From NCBI RefSeq assembly GCF_000757725.1, contig NZ_JJMU01000009.1, forward strand, positions 1 to 54,388: DNA of 54,388 bases, read 5' to 3'. This DNA comes from Sphingobacterium deserti. GTDB lineage: Bacteria; Bacteroidota; Bacteroidia; Sphingobacteriales; Sphingobacteriaceae. Both the position numbers and the translations under genes were made by a program. Numbering within the stretch: the first letter of the stretch is position 1; each line of letters begins with the position of its first letter. The notes beneath the pieces are model-generated. The model was given only the letters and a program-made list of their open reading frames with translations, had not been told where the DNA came from and did no database searches. This document shows positions 15,252-23,627 of the stretch, piece by piece.

Positions 15252-16424
15252 ATGGCAACATTCTCCTCTATCTTAGATAATGACTTTTATAAGTTCACGA
15301 TGCAATTTGCCGTGAGCAAATTGTTCCCGAAAGCGAGGGCTAAGTACCAGTTTATCAACCGCGGAAAGCACCGCTTCCCGCCCGGATTTGACAAACGGCT
15401 GCGCGAAGCAATCCATGGAATGGCCTCGCTAAAGCTGACTAAGGCTGAAAAACATTTTCTGCATGATAAATGCCCTTACATAGACCCTACTTACCTCGAT
15501 TTTCTTCAGGGTTATCGGTACGATCCAGATGAGGTTAAAATTGAACAAGATGGCGAAGATCTAGCGGTAAGTATAGAAGGATACTGGTACCGGACGATTT
15601 TATGGGAAGTACCTATCATGTCGCTCATTTGTGAGCTTTACTATGAGGCCGACGCTATGCAGCGCGTGGATGATGATGCAGTGTGTAAAATCGTTGCAGA
15701 TAAAATGCAGAAATATGATCAGTTACATATTACGTTAGCTGATTTCGGAACACGCCGCCGGCACTCCTACGCGGTGCACGACCTTGTGATTCGTACCTTG
15801 AAAAATCACCCCTCGAAAACGTTTATAGGCACTTCGAATGTGCATCTGGCGATGAAATACGAAACCACACCCATAGGCACGCACGCTCACGAGTGGTTTA
15901 TGTTTCATGCCGCAAAATACGGCTACAAAATGGCCAATTTGCTTGGCCTAGAGCATTGGGCAGACGTCTATCGGGGAGATCTAGGAATAGCGCTATCCGA
16001 CACCTACACCACAAAGGTATTCTTCTCTCATTTTGATAAAAAATTGACCAAACTGTTTGATGGTGTCCGCCATGACAGTGGGGATCCGATTACGTTTGCG
16101 CAAATGACGATAGACCACTATACCCAAAAGGGTATCAATCCGCAGTCAAAAACAATTATATTCTCCGATGGTCTGGATTATGAAAAAGTAAAAAACATTG
16201 CTGCATTCTGCCACAATAAAATCGGCTATTCATTTGGCATCGGTACGGACTTCACAAACGATGTCGGCCTTCCACGGATGAATATTGTTATTAAAATGGT
16301 AGAAGCTAAACCGGACGAAGGCGAATGGACAGAAGTAATTAAATTATCGGATGAACCCAACAAACATACGGGCGCGGAAAAAGAAATAGCCATCGCCAAA
16401 GAAATTTTAAAAATACAGGATTAA
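15252..16424 (+). CDS. pncB: nicotinate phosphoribosyltransferase
   Basis: The enzyme makes nicotinate mononucleotide from nicotinate and PRPP, the entry step of the NAD salvage (Preiss-Handler) pathway, in the cytoplasm. The 390-residue length is right for the short PncB type. Marks are LDNDFYKFTMQFAV at the N-terminus, the DFGTRRRHS segment near 156-164 that lines the active site, GTSNVHLA, GTHAHEWFM (the HAHEW motif) and the C-terminal phosphate-binding region RHDSGDP and FGIGTDFTND. The start is ATG at 15252. Its stop overlaps the next start by one base (TAATG), coupling it to the methyltransferase. Confidence 0.95.
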   Translation: MATFSSILDNDFYKFTMQFAVSKLFPKARAKYQFINRGKHRFPPGFDKRLREAIHGMASLKLTKAEKHFLHDKCPYIDPTYLDFLQGYRYDPDEVKIEQDGEDLAVSIEGYWYRTILWEVPIMSLICELYYEADAMQRVDDDAVCKIVADKMQKYDQLHITLADFGTRRRHSYAVHDLVIRTLKNHPSKTFIGTSNVHLAMKYETTPIGTHAHEWFMFHAAKYGYKMANLLGLEHWADVYRGDLGIALSDTYTTKVFFSHFDKKLTKLFDGVRHDSGDPITFAQMTIDHYTQKGINPQSKTIIFSDGLDYEKVKNIAAFCHNKIGYSFGIGTDFTNDVGLPRMNIVIKMVEAKPDEGEWTEVIKLSDEPNKHTGAEKEIAIAKEILKIQD

Positions 16425-17137
16425 TGGAACGGGACGTTTACGGGGAGGCATTGTACGACTTCTATCAGTTGCAAACATTGCAGGAACCACTGCTCTTACA
16501 CAGCAGTTATGGTGATATCGAGGAGATGCCGGTCGAGGTATTTTTCAGAGAGCAGGATGATTTTCCAGAATTAGAACACATCGCTTTAGCACTTTGCGAT
16601 GGCCATGTGCTAGACGTAGGGGCCGGTGTCGGTAGTCACGCGTTGTTCTTACAGGAAAAGGGGGTTAAAGTGGACGCGATTGAATGCTCGGCAACAGCTG
16701 CGCAAATTATGAGGGAACGTGGGGTGCAACAAATTATTACGGGTGATTTCTTCGAACTACAGGGTAAGCATTATGACACGTTGCTTTTTTTGATGAATGG
16801 TATAGGTTTAGCGGGAACGGTCGAGGGATTTCGCAATCTCTTGCGCCATGCCAAGACTCTCCTCAGTGATAAAGGGCAGCTTTTATTTGACTCTTCTGAT
16901 ATCGCTTACCTTTATGAAGAATACAAAATTCAAAAACCAGCATATTACTTAGGCGAAATCGAATTTCAATATGCATACAAGGGTACATTCGGGAAACCTT
17001 TTCGCTGGCTTTATATCGATCAACAGGAATTGATCAGGATTGCCCGCGAGGAAAACTGGGTGGTACAAATACTTTACGAAGATGATAATGACCAGTATCT
17101 TGCGCGCATGGAACCAAGGAAAACAGCGGCAATCTAA
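16424..17137 (+). CDS. class I SAM-dependent methyltransferase
   Basis: This 237-residue protein has a Rossmann-type SAM-binding site: motif I HVLDVGAGVGSH at 61-72, acidic E87 at the end of the second strand, then LLFLMNGIGLAG as motif IV-like. The substrate is not identifiable. It is translationally coupled to pncB by a 4-base start/stop overlap, which hints at a link to NAD or nicotinate metabolism or simply at shared transcription. The stop codon lies inside a 13-bp inverted repeat. Confidence 0.8.
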   Translation: MERDVYGEALYDFYQLQTLQEPLLLHSSYGDIEEMPVEVFFREQDDFPELEHIALALCDGHVLDVGAGVGSHALFLQEKGVKVDAIECSATAAQIMRERGVQQIITGDFFELQGKHYDTLLFLMNGIGLAGTVEGFRNLLRHAKTLLSDKGQLLFDSSDIAYLYEEYKIQKPAYYLGEIEFQYAYKGTFGKPFRWLYIDQQELIRIAREENWVVQILYEDDNDQYLARMEPRKTAAI

Positions 17138-17166
17138 TTTAATAGATTATTAGATTAGATTGCCGC
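17126..17166 (+). terminator. hairpin at the 3' end of the pncB-methyltransferase operon
   Basis: A perfect 13-bp inverted repeat (GCGGCAATCTAAT at 17126-17138, ATTAGATTGCCGC at 17154-17166, loop 15) includes the methyltransferase stop codon. There is no U-run, so termination is not certain. It may instead be one end of the dispersed repeat that follows. Confidence 0.45.
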
Positions 17167-17300
17167 GTCGTCGTACCTCGTTGTTGACATGGCAGCCACA
17201 GTTACTATCTCACTACGCACTACGCAAATTTCGATACTCAAGTTTATCAAGTCGTCGAAACACTCTTCCCAATGACCGCCTAAAGTGTCGTTGCGTTTTT
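17139..17300. repeat. composite dispersed repeat between two convergent genes (copy 2)
   Basis: This stretch has no ORF. It contains GATTGCCGCGTCGTCGTACC, then CTACGCACTACGCAAATT (shared with positions 57-71), then on the minus strand GTCATTGGGAAGAGTG followed by TTTCGACGACTTG. The outer parts resemble the GTCATTGCGAGG...GCAATCT repeats common in Bacteroidota intergenic DNA (recalled, not searched). The CACTACGCAA piece seems inserted within it. Confidence 0.45.
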
Positions 17301-17307
17301 TTATTAT

Positions 17308-18579
17308 TTAATCGATCCACTCGAAGCCAGTATAAGGCACCAATACAGATGGAATTCGAATACCCTTTTCTGTTTGGTTGTTCTCTAAAATAGATGCGAC
17401 GATACGGGGTAATGCCAAAGCGGACCCGTTTAACGTGTGGGCCAATTGCATTTTACCTTCGGTATTTTTAAAGCGTACCTTTAGGCGGTTAGACTGGTAT
17501 GTTTCGAAATTAGAAACAGAAGAAACTTCCAGCCATCTTTGCTGCGCAGCGCTAAACACTTCCATATCGTAAGTCAATGCAGAGGTGAAGCTCATATCGC
17601 CTCCGCATAAACGAAGCACGCGGTAGGGCAACTCCAATTTTTGCAACAACTGCTGTATATACAAGCTCATCTCTTCAATCACAGCATAGGAATGCTCCGG
17701 GTGAACGATCTGCACAGTTTCCACTTTATCAAATTGATGCAGTCTATTTAAACCGCGAACATGTGCACCATAAGAACCTGCCTCCCTACGAAAACAAGGC
17801 GTGTAAGCTGAATGCTTGATGGGAAAATCATCTTCTTTAACAATCACATCCCGGTACAAGTTCGTTACCGGAACTTCCGCTGTCGGGATAAGGTAGAAGT
17901 CATCTCCCGTAACGTGGTACATCTGCCCTTCTTTGTCAGGCAATTGCCCTGTAGCGAAGGCCGAAGCCTCGTTGACGAAAATAGGAACCTGCACTTCGTT
18001 ATAGCCAGCTTCTGCCGCCTGATCCAGAAAAAAGTTTATAAGCGCACGTTGCAGACGCGCCCCCTTTCCTTTGTATACAGGAAATCCGGCGCCTGTAACC
18101 TTCACGCCCAGCTCAAGATCAACGATATCGTATTTCGTAAGCAGTTCCCAGTGTGGCATGGCCTGCGTATGCAAGCTCGGAATTTCGCCATGTTGCAGCA
18201 CGACCTCGTTGTCATCTGCAGAATGACCCACAGGCACAGATGCATGAGGTAAATTAGGCAACTGCACCAATTTCTCATGAAGTTCCTGCTCTACCTCAGC
18301 AAGCTGATCAGTCAATTGTTTAACGCGTTCTTTATATCCGGAGGATTGTGATTTTACAGCTTCAGCTTCTTCTTTCTTACCTTGGCGCATGAAGTCGCCG
18401 ATCTGCTTTGCAGCAGCATTAGCCTCTGCAGCAATGGCGTCTGACTCGTTCTGAATTTTACGACGCGATTCGTCCAATTGAATTAAAGCATCAACCAAAT
18501 CAACCTCTTTAAAATTCTTAACAGCCAACCGTTCGATTACTGCATCTCTGTTTTCACGGATATAATTTATCTGTAACAT
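17308..18579 (-). CDS. serS: seryl-tRNA synthetase
   Basis: This cytoplasmic class II synthetase charges tRNA-Ser (and tRNA-Sec where present). The 423-residue protein has the normal two-domain form: an N-terminal antiparallel coiled coil (about 25-105) that grips the long variable arm of the tRNA, and a class II core. Motif 2 is CFRREAGSYG, the serine/ATP site includes LCGGDMSFTSALTYDMEVF, and motif 3 is LNGSALALPRIVASILENNQ. The start is ATG at 18579. A -7-like box (CAAAGATA on plus, 18610-18617) lies 30 bases upstream without a clear -33 element. Confidence 0.97.
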   Translation of the reverse strand: MLQINYIRENRDAVIERLAVKNFKEVDLVDALIQLDESRRKIQNESDAIAAEANAAAKQIGDFMRQGKKEEAEAVKSQSSGYKERVKQLTDQLAEVEQELHEKLVQLPNLPHASVPVGHSADDNEVVLQHGEIPSLHTQAMPHWELLTKYDIVDLELGVKVTGAGFPVYKGKGARLQRALINFFLDQAAEAGYNEVQVPIFVNEASAFATGQLPDKEGQMYHVTGDDFYLIPTAEVPVTNLYRDVIVKEDDFPIKHSAYTPCFRREAGSYGAHVRGLNRLHQFDKVETVQIVHPEHSYAVIEEMSLYIQQLLQKLELPYRVLRLCGGDMSFTSALTYDMEVFSAAQQRWLEVSSVSNFETYQSNRLKVRFKNTEGKMQLAHTLNGSALALPRIVASILENNQTEKGIRIPSVLVPYTGFEWID

Positions 18580-18770
18580 AAAAATAAATAAAATAACAAT
18601 CTACTTGCACAAAGATAAGAAGTGGAACGGAAATCAGCCATTTTCATGAACATTCCAAAGAAATAGTTTAAATATTACCATTTTAATACATAAACCTTTT
18701 TTATTTTACTATATTTACATATATTTGACCTTATACCAAGCGAATTAACAATTATTTGATGTGGTGATAA

Positions 18771-18800
18771 TTTGCAGTTCATACCGGTATAGTATTTTTG
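18771..18800 (+). promoter_or_regulatory. promoter of the 31-codon ORF
   Basis: TTTG (18771-18774), 18 bases, then TATTTTTG (18793-18800) is a close match to the Bacteroidota consensus. It lies 24 bases upstream of the small ORF start, giving a short leader of about 20 bases. Confidence 0.6.
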
Positions 18801-18824
18801 GAGTGTAATTTAAAATATACAGCT

Positions 18825-18920
18825 ATGTTAAAAGATTTAGAATTTTTCGAACAAGAGATCTACGCAGATCTGCTGGAATTTGCCTATGATGGCGATGATC
18901 ACACCAGCCTAGAAGATTAG
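18825..18920 (+). CDS. 31-residue acidic small protein (unknown)
   Basis: An ATG-initiated ORF of 31 codons encodes MLKDLEFFEQEIYADLLEF followed by AYDGDDHTSLED. About one third of the residues are Asp or Glu. The first half would form an amphipathic helix. There is no signal peptide and no transmembrane segment. I know no family for it. Support for it being real comes from a consensus promoter ending 24 bases upstream and from a large hairpin that begins exactly at its stop codon. No modification enzyme or toxin partner lies next to it. It could be a regulatory peptide, a leader peptide, or part of a small RNA gene. Confidence 0.5.
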   Translation: MLKDLEFFEQEIYADLLEFAYDGDDHTSLED

Positions 18921-19004
18921 TTGTTGGGGGAAAGTTTATAACGGTTAGCGTCCAAAAACACCCCTTGGATCTTAGACGTTAATAAACCAAGCACCCAACA
19001 ACTA
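18918..19004 (+). ncRNA. 87-nt nested hairpin downstream of the small ORF
   Basis: Three stacked stems share one axis. The outer stem is 11 bp and perfect (TAGTTGTTGGG 18918-18928 with CCCAACAACTA 18994-19004). The middle stem is 10 bp with one bulged A (GTTTATAACG 18934-18943 with CGTTAATAAAC 18977-18987). The inner stem is 5 bp (TCCAA 18951-18955 with TTGGA 18965-18969) beyond a symmetric 7/7 internal loop, with a 9-base apical loop. No U-run follows, so it is not a plain terminator. It could be a 3'UTR element or processed small RNA. The remaining 19005-19276 shows no gene. Confidence 0.5.
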
Positions 19005-19276
19005 AAACCTTCCCACTTCTCCCAAAAGCAATCCAAGTTCCCCCAATCTTACTTTTCTTCATAAAATCTTCATGAGCTACTTAACGGCTATTGTTCCTTT
19101 ATTCGCAGCGTCGGAGGCTCCAAGCTGAGCAATAGCATGTGATGCTCCCGCGGATAGTCTACCCATCTCACAAGATCCTTTTATCAGCCTTTAAGAACGG
19201 TGAATAGCATAAAATCCCTTGTATAATAAGCTTACGTAAGGGGGTAAATGCGCGCAAAATCTTCGCTTATTCAGCA

Positions 19277-19308
19277 TTGCTCTTTACTCATTTAATTTCC
19301 TAACTTTG
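19277..19308 (+). promoter_or_regulatory. promoter of rsmI, apparently leaderless
   Basis: TTG (19277-19279), 21 bases, then TAACTTTG (19301-19308) fits the consensus. The -7 box ends only 3 bases before the ATG at 19312, so transcription would start at or within a few bases of the start codon. Confidence 0.55.
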
Positions 19309-19311
19309 GCT

Positions 19312-19980
19312 ATGCTTTATTTAGTACCCACGCCCATTGGCAACTTGGAAGATATGACCTTTAGAGCCATTCGCATCTTAAAGGAGGCAGATATTATCCT
19401 TGCGGAAGATACGCGCACCAGTGGTCCGCTGTTAAAACATTTCGGCATCGAGAAAAAGGTATTTGCTCATCACCAACACAATGAACATAAAGCGCTGTCC
19501 GAGATTATCAAATTTTTGAAAGAGGGACAAACGATAGCCCTAATTTCTGATGCCGGCACGCCAGCAATTTCCGACCCGGGTTTTTTGTTGGTTCGGGAAG
19601 CTATCAAAGAAGGTCTTGACGTGCAATGCCTACCGGGTGCAACAGCATTTGTCCCCGCACTGGTTAATTCAGGTTTACCGAATGATCGATTTTGCTTTGA
19701 GGGCTTTCTACCTGTTAAGAAGGGTCGTCAAACACGGATGAAGCAACTTTTGGAGGAAAAGCGTACCATGATCTTTTACGAATCTCCGCATCGGGTACTA
19801 AAAACTATTGATGAATTCATTCAATATTTTGGAGAAGAGCGCGAAGCATCTATCTCAAGAGAGCTGAGCAAACTTTATGAGGAGACCGTGCGCGGAACAT
19901 TAGCAACATTAAAATTACATTTTGAGAACCATCCGATAAAAGGAGAGTTTGTATTTTGTATAGCGGGATCTCCGGACTAA
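19312..19980 (+). CDS. rsmI: 16S rRNA (cytidine-1402-2'-O)-methyltransferase RsmI
   Basis: RsmI methylates the ribose 2'-OH of C1402 in 16S rRNA. The 222-residue protein is somewhat shorter than E. coli RsmI but complete in core motifs: LYLVPTPIGNLEDMTFRA at the N-terminus, AEDTRTSGPLLKHFGI, the SAM-binding ISDAGTPAISDPGF (about 79-92), PGATAFVPALVNSGLPNDRFCFEGFLP and FYESPHRVLKTI. I use ATG at 19312 rather than an in-frame TTG two codons earlier. The PH/SHOCT protein gene follows after 50 bases. Confidence 0.95.
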   Translation: MLYLVPTPIGNLEDMTFRAIRILKEADIILAEDTRTSGPLLKHFGIEKKVFAHHQHNEHKALSEIIKFLKEGQTIALISDAGTPAISDPGFLLVREAIKEGLDVQCLPGATAFVPALVNSGLPNDRFCFEGFLPVKKGRQTRMKQLLEEKRTMIFYESPHRVLKTIDEFIQYFGEEREASISRELSKLYEETVRGTLATLKLHFENHPIKGEFVFCIAGSPD

Positions 19981-20030
19981 AGATCGGCTATGTAGACTTG
20001 ACAAATATTTTAAATTGATTTAACAACAAG

Positions 20031-20759
20031 ATGGCTATAGAAAAATTTTTACAAGATGGACAAGACCCCAAGGTGGTTGAAAAGATCCATGATAAAATAA
20101 TAGATATGTTAACTGCAGGTGAATATATCCAATATATTTCTGTACAGAAAAAGCCCGCGGTGACGCTTTTGCCGGATAGTATCACCGTCAGTAACAAACG
20201 TATCTTTTTATGTGAATTTACGAAGCTTGGACTAGCCACCAATTTTGAGATTTTCTCGTGGAACGACATCAAGGATATAGCGTTTAAAGAAGAAATATTC
20301 GGCGCAAAGGTTACCGTTATTCCGCCAGCGGGCGAAAATCTAACGATAGACTACATTCCAAAAGTGCAGGCTCGGAAACTTTATCAATTGATCAAGGAGG
20401 CTTTGGAAAATAGAAATGTAACAGTAACGTCTAAGCCCGCAGAACCGGCTACACCAACGCCCCTTAAAAGCGATCGGCTGGATGATGTTGATAAAGCGTT
20501 GACCAAGGAGTCGCCGGCTTTACCCACAGAAGCGCCGCCCACAGCAGCGATCGTCCTTCCAGACGCGGCACCAGGCAGTGAAACACCTTCGCCTTTAGCG
20601 GCAAATAATGCAACACCTGAACTTGATGAAAGAAGTGTGCCATCCAACGATGACGAACTGACGTTAAAACTAAAAAAATTGAAAACGCTATACGACAGGC
20701 AACTTATTACGCAGGCCGAATACGAAAACAAAAAATCAGAACTCTTATCACAATTGTAA
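20031..20759 (+). CDS. PH-like (bPH) domain protein with C-terminal SHOCT motif
   Basis: This is a 242-residue cytoplasmic protein. Residues about 25-125 look like a bacterial pleckstrin-homology-like domain (ITVSNKRIFLCEF, FSWNDIKDIAF, KARKLYQLI-type end helix). A Pro/Ala/Ser-rich linker spans about 130-205. The C-terminal 30 residues (LKLKKLKTLYDRQLITQAEYENKKSELLSQL region) form a SHOCT motif, a short oligomerisation helix pair. Function is unknown. Its stop lies 3 bases before the GTG start of lnt, so the two are probably co-translated; a membrane-associated role would fit. Confidence 0.75.
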   Translation: MAIEKFLQDGQDPKVVEKIHDKIIDMLTAGEYIQYISVQKKPAVTLLPDSITVSNKRIFLCEFTKLGLATNFEIFSWNDIKDIAFKEEIFGAKVTVIPPAGENLTIDYIPKVQARKLYQLIKEALENRNVTVTSKPAEPATPTPLKSDRLDDVDKALTKESPALPTEAPPTAAIVLPDAAPGSETPSPLAANNATPELDERSVPSNDDELTLKLKKLKTLYDRQLITQAEYENKKSELLSQL

Positions 20760-20762
20760 GAA

Positions 20763-22379
20763 GTGAAGAATAATTATTTATTAGCGCTGCTAAGCGCCTT
20801 TTTATTGTGGTTGGCGTGGCCGCCTATACCGTATAGTAGCCCGATTTTGCTCTTTGCATTTGTACCACTTTTATTTGCCGTTGAGCGGGTGATCCGGAGC
20901 GACGAAAAGCGAAAAGGACAGCAGATCTTCCGACTTGCTTTCCTTACGGGTTTCCTATGGAACACTGCTTCTATCTATTGGGTATATAATGCCATGAGCG
21001 CATACTTACCAGGGTATGTTGCCATCTTAATAGCACTGATTCCCTTTGGACTAGCGCCACTTCTAATGGCTTTGGCTTTCCGCTTGTATTATCAGCTCCG
21101 CAGAAAAACAGGCATAGGTTACAGTTTTGTCGGTCTGGTTTCGTTTTGGTTGGCCTATGAATTTTTGCACCAATGGTGGGATCTTGCATTTCCTTGGATG
21201 ACGCTGGGTAATGCATTTGCTAACTTCCACCAACTGATTCAGTGGTATACTGTCACAGGCGTATTTGGCGGTTCTATTTGGATTTGGATAGCCAACATTT
21301 TGTGCTTTTTACTCCTGTGGCAGAAACGAGAGAAGGTAGAAGCAATAAACAACAAAAAACTATATGTAGCTTTAGCGATTACGCTTATTCTTCCTTCCGG
21401 CATATCCCTTGTTCAGTATAACAGCTATACCGAACATATAAACCCTTCAGAGGTAGTTGTGGTGCAGCCGAATGTGGATCCTTATGGCAAGTTCAATTTT
21501 GTCTCGCCAGAGGAACAGCTTACAAACCTTATGGCGCTGTCCAATAGCGTAGGGAAACCAAATACAGAATTTTTTATCTGGCCAGAAACCGCCATTTCGG
21601 CGAGGGGCGGTATCGATGAGGAAGAATTCAGATCATACCCGGCATATGATCGTATTCAATCGTTCCTTAATACATACAAAAATGGAAATGTGCTATCTGG
21701 CATTGAAAGTTACCAAATCTATAATTACCAAAAAACCATGACCGCTCGTGATTATGGGGATAACAGGTTTTTGGCCCCTTTTAATGCTGCTGTGCTGATC
21801 GACGAATCGAGCAAGCTACAATTTTACCATAAATCAAAGCTTGTCCCCGGCGTGGAGCAGCTCCCTTTTGGCCAGGTTCTCGCCTTTATGAAACCTCTTT
21901 TCGCACATTTTGGAGGCTCGACAGGCGGTTACGGAAGCCAACAGGAGCCTTCAGTTGTATATTCGCAGAGCGGTATTGGCGCCGCTCCGGTTATTTGCTA
22001 CGAGTCCATTTGGGGAAATTATGTGGCCGAATACATTAAGCAAGGTGCGCAATTTATCGCTATCGTTACTAACGACGGGTGGTGGGGAGACACATCTGGA
22101 AAAGATCAGCATCTTGCGTATGCTAAATTACGGGCTATTGAGAATAGGCGGTGGGTAGCGCGTTCGGCCAATACAGGGATTTCCGGATTTATCAATCAGC
22201 GTGGCGATATCGTACAACATACCACATGGTGGGAGCCTGCAGCACTAACGCAGGAAATTAATCTGAACGAAGAGTTGACATTTTATACGCGAAATGGTGA
22301 CATCATCTTATACCTCGTCCTCGCAGGAGGTCTGTTTTCCATCTATAATCTTATTCGCCGAAAAGTGCCGCGTGCCTAG
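20763..22379 (+). CDS. lnt: apolipoprotein N-acyltransferase
   Basis: Lnt transfers an acyl chain from phospholipid to the N-terminal cysteine of lipoproteins, in the inner membrane. The 538-residue protein begins with a multi-helix membrane part (about 1-220) and ends with one C-terminal helix (about 510-530). The nitrilase-like domain between them has the triad E275 (WPETAIS), K357 (YHKSKLVP) and C412 (VICYESIWGN). The start is GTG, 3 bases after the PH/SHOCT gene. The many lipoproteins in this window (lipoboxes in the SusCD locus, NlpE-like, NlpC/P60) are its expected substrates. Confidence 0.93.
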   Translation: MKNNYLLALLSAFLLWLAWPPIPYSSPILLFAFVPLLFAVERVIRSDEKRKGQQIFRLAFLTGFLWNTASIYWVYNAMSAYLPGYVAILIALIPFGLAPLLMALAFRLYYQLRRKTGIGYSFVGLVSFWLAYEFLHQWWDLAFPWMTLGNAFANFHQLIQWYTVTGVFGGSIWIWIANILCFLLLWQKREKVEAINNKKLYVALAITLILPSGISLVQYNSYTEHINPSEVVVVQPNVDPYGKFNFVSPEEQLTNLMALSNSVGKPNTEFFIWPETAISARGGIDEEEFRSYPAYDRIQSFLNTYKNGNVLSGIESYQIYNYQKTMTARDYGDNRFLAPFNAAVLIDESSKLQFYHKSKLVPGVEQLPFGQVLAFMKPLFAHFGGSTGGYGSQQEPSVVYSQSGIGAAPVICYESIWGNYVAEYIKQGAQFIAIVTNDGWWGDTSGKDQHLAYAKLRAIENRRWVARSANTGISGFINQRGDIVQHTTWWEPAALTQEINLNEELTFYTRNGDIILYLVLAGGLFSIYNLIRRKVPRA

Positions 22380-22382
22380 CGT

Positions 22383-22417
22383 GATGTATTAGGTTGTCGC
22401 GACAATCTTAATACATC
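22383..22417 (+). terminator. hairpin downstream of lnt
   Basis: GATGTATTAGGTTGTCG faces CGACAATCTTAATACATC, a stem of about 17 pairs with one bulge and a G-U pair and almost no loop. It starts four bases after the lnt stop. There is no clear U-run, so it is a probable terminator or mRNA 3' stabiliser. Confidence 0.5.
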
Positions 22418-22478
22418 TATACGGCAGGGTATTTACATAGCAATTAACTACATTGTTTCTATTTACAGTTCCTTTACC

Positions 22479-22486
22479 TATTTTTG
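22479..22486 (+). promoter_or_regulatory. -7 box of the cysteine desulfurase gene
   Basis: TATTTTTG matches TAnnTTTG and ends 4 bases before the ATG, another leaderless-looking start. A TTG at 22453-22455 lies 23 bases upstream, longer than usual, so the -33 element is uncertain. Confidence 0.4.
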
Positions 22487-22490
22487 CAAC

Positions 22491-23627
22491 ATGCAAGTAT
22501 ATTTTGATAATGCCGCCACAACACCGCTAGCACCTGAAGTTATACAGGTTATGACGGAAACAATGCAGGAGAATTTCGGTAATCCATCTTCCATTCATGC
22601 GCATGGGCGTCAGGTAAAAACTATTGTTGAGAAAGCTAGAAAAACGGTTGCAGGACTATTAAAAGCGTCGCCTTCGGAAATATTTTTCACCTCTGGGGGT
22701 ACCGAAGCGGATAATATGGCTATCGTGCGCTCCATTATCGATTTAGGCATCACACATGCGATAACATCGCCTTTGGAACACCATGCGGTACTGCATACGT
22801 TGGAAGAGCAGGAAAAGCGTGGCCTCATTCATCTAGATCTTATCCGGTTGGATGAGGCGGGAAATGTAGATCTTGTTCACCTTCGCGAACTACTTGCAGC
22901 TAATCCGCGAACGTTTGTATCGCTGATGCACGCCAACAACGAAATCGGTAATCTTACAGATATAAAGGCGGTAGCTGAAATCTGTAAAGAATTTAATGCG
23001 GTGTTCCATTCGGATACGGTGCAGACCATGGGGCATTATATTCACGATCTTGCTGATCTACAAATTGATTTCATCACGGGCGCTGCACATAAATTTCACG
23101 GCCCTAAAGGCGTAGGCTTTCTCTATGTCAATGGAAGAAATAAAATCCAGCCTTTGATTTATGGCGGCGCGCAGGAACGGAACATGCGCGGGGGTACGGA
23201 AAATGTATATGGCATCGTGGGTCTTGCGAAGGCGCTTGAGTTGTGCTATCAAGAAATGGAGCAGCACCAAGCGCACATCCAGGGGTTGAAGGACTATATG
23301 CTTGCAGAACTTCGCCAAGCCATACCTGATGTTACCGTTAATGGGAACGATCAAGCGGCGAAATCATTGTATACCGTTTTGAACGTCTCTTTGCCTTGTA
23401 CAGATATTGCAGACATGCTCCTTTTTAGCTTAGATATAGCTGGTGTATCTGCTTCCGGTGGTAGTGCATGCAGTTCAGGTTCTGAGATAGGTAGTCACGT
23501 ATTGCGTGCGTTAGCATGCGATTCAACCCGCCCTTCCGTTCGGTTTTCTTTCAGCAAATACAATACAAAGGATGAAGTGGATTTTGTGGTGAAGACGTTA
23601 AAGGGTCTTTGTGAAAACCACAAGTAA
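22491..23627 (+). CDS. cysteine desulfurase (NifS/IscS family)
   Basis: This PLP enzyme removes sulfur from cysteine as a protein persulfide for Fe-S cluster or tRNA thiolation. The 378 residues include YFDNAATTPLAPEV at the start, the PLP lysine K201 in GAAHKFHGPKG and the mobile catalytic cysteine C327 in GGSACSSGSE. The SACSSG loop and length fit the NifS/IscS group I type. No scaffold (IscU) or Suf gene is adjacent, so its partner is unknown. A -7 box lies immediately upstream. Confidence 0.93.
   Translation: MQVYFDNAATTPLAPEVIQVMTETMQENFGNPSSIHAHGRQVKTIVEKARKTVAGLLKASPSEIFFTSGGTEADNMAIVRSIIDLGITHAITSPLEHHAVLHTLEEQEKRGLIHLDLIRLDEAGNVDLVHLRELLAANPRTFVSLMHANNEIGNLTDIKAVAEICKEFNAVFHSDTVQTMGHYIHDLADLQIDFITGAAHKFHGPKGVGFLYVNGRNKIQPLIYGGAQERNMRGGTENVYGIVGLAKALELCYQEMEQHQAHIQGLKDYMLAELRQAIPDVTVNGNDQAAKSLYTVLNVSLPCTDIADMLLFSLDIAGVSASGGSACSSGSEIGSHVLRALACDSTRPSVRFSFSKYNTKDEVDFVVKTLKGLCENHK

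Noticed and set aside
18580..19311. tRNA, riboswitch or CRISPR in the serS-rsmI gap
   Set aside because: No cloverleaf, T-loop consensus or regularly spaced repeats were found; the nested hairpin does not match a riboswitch class I know.
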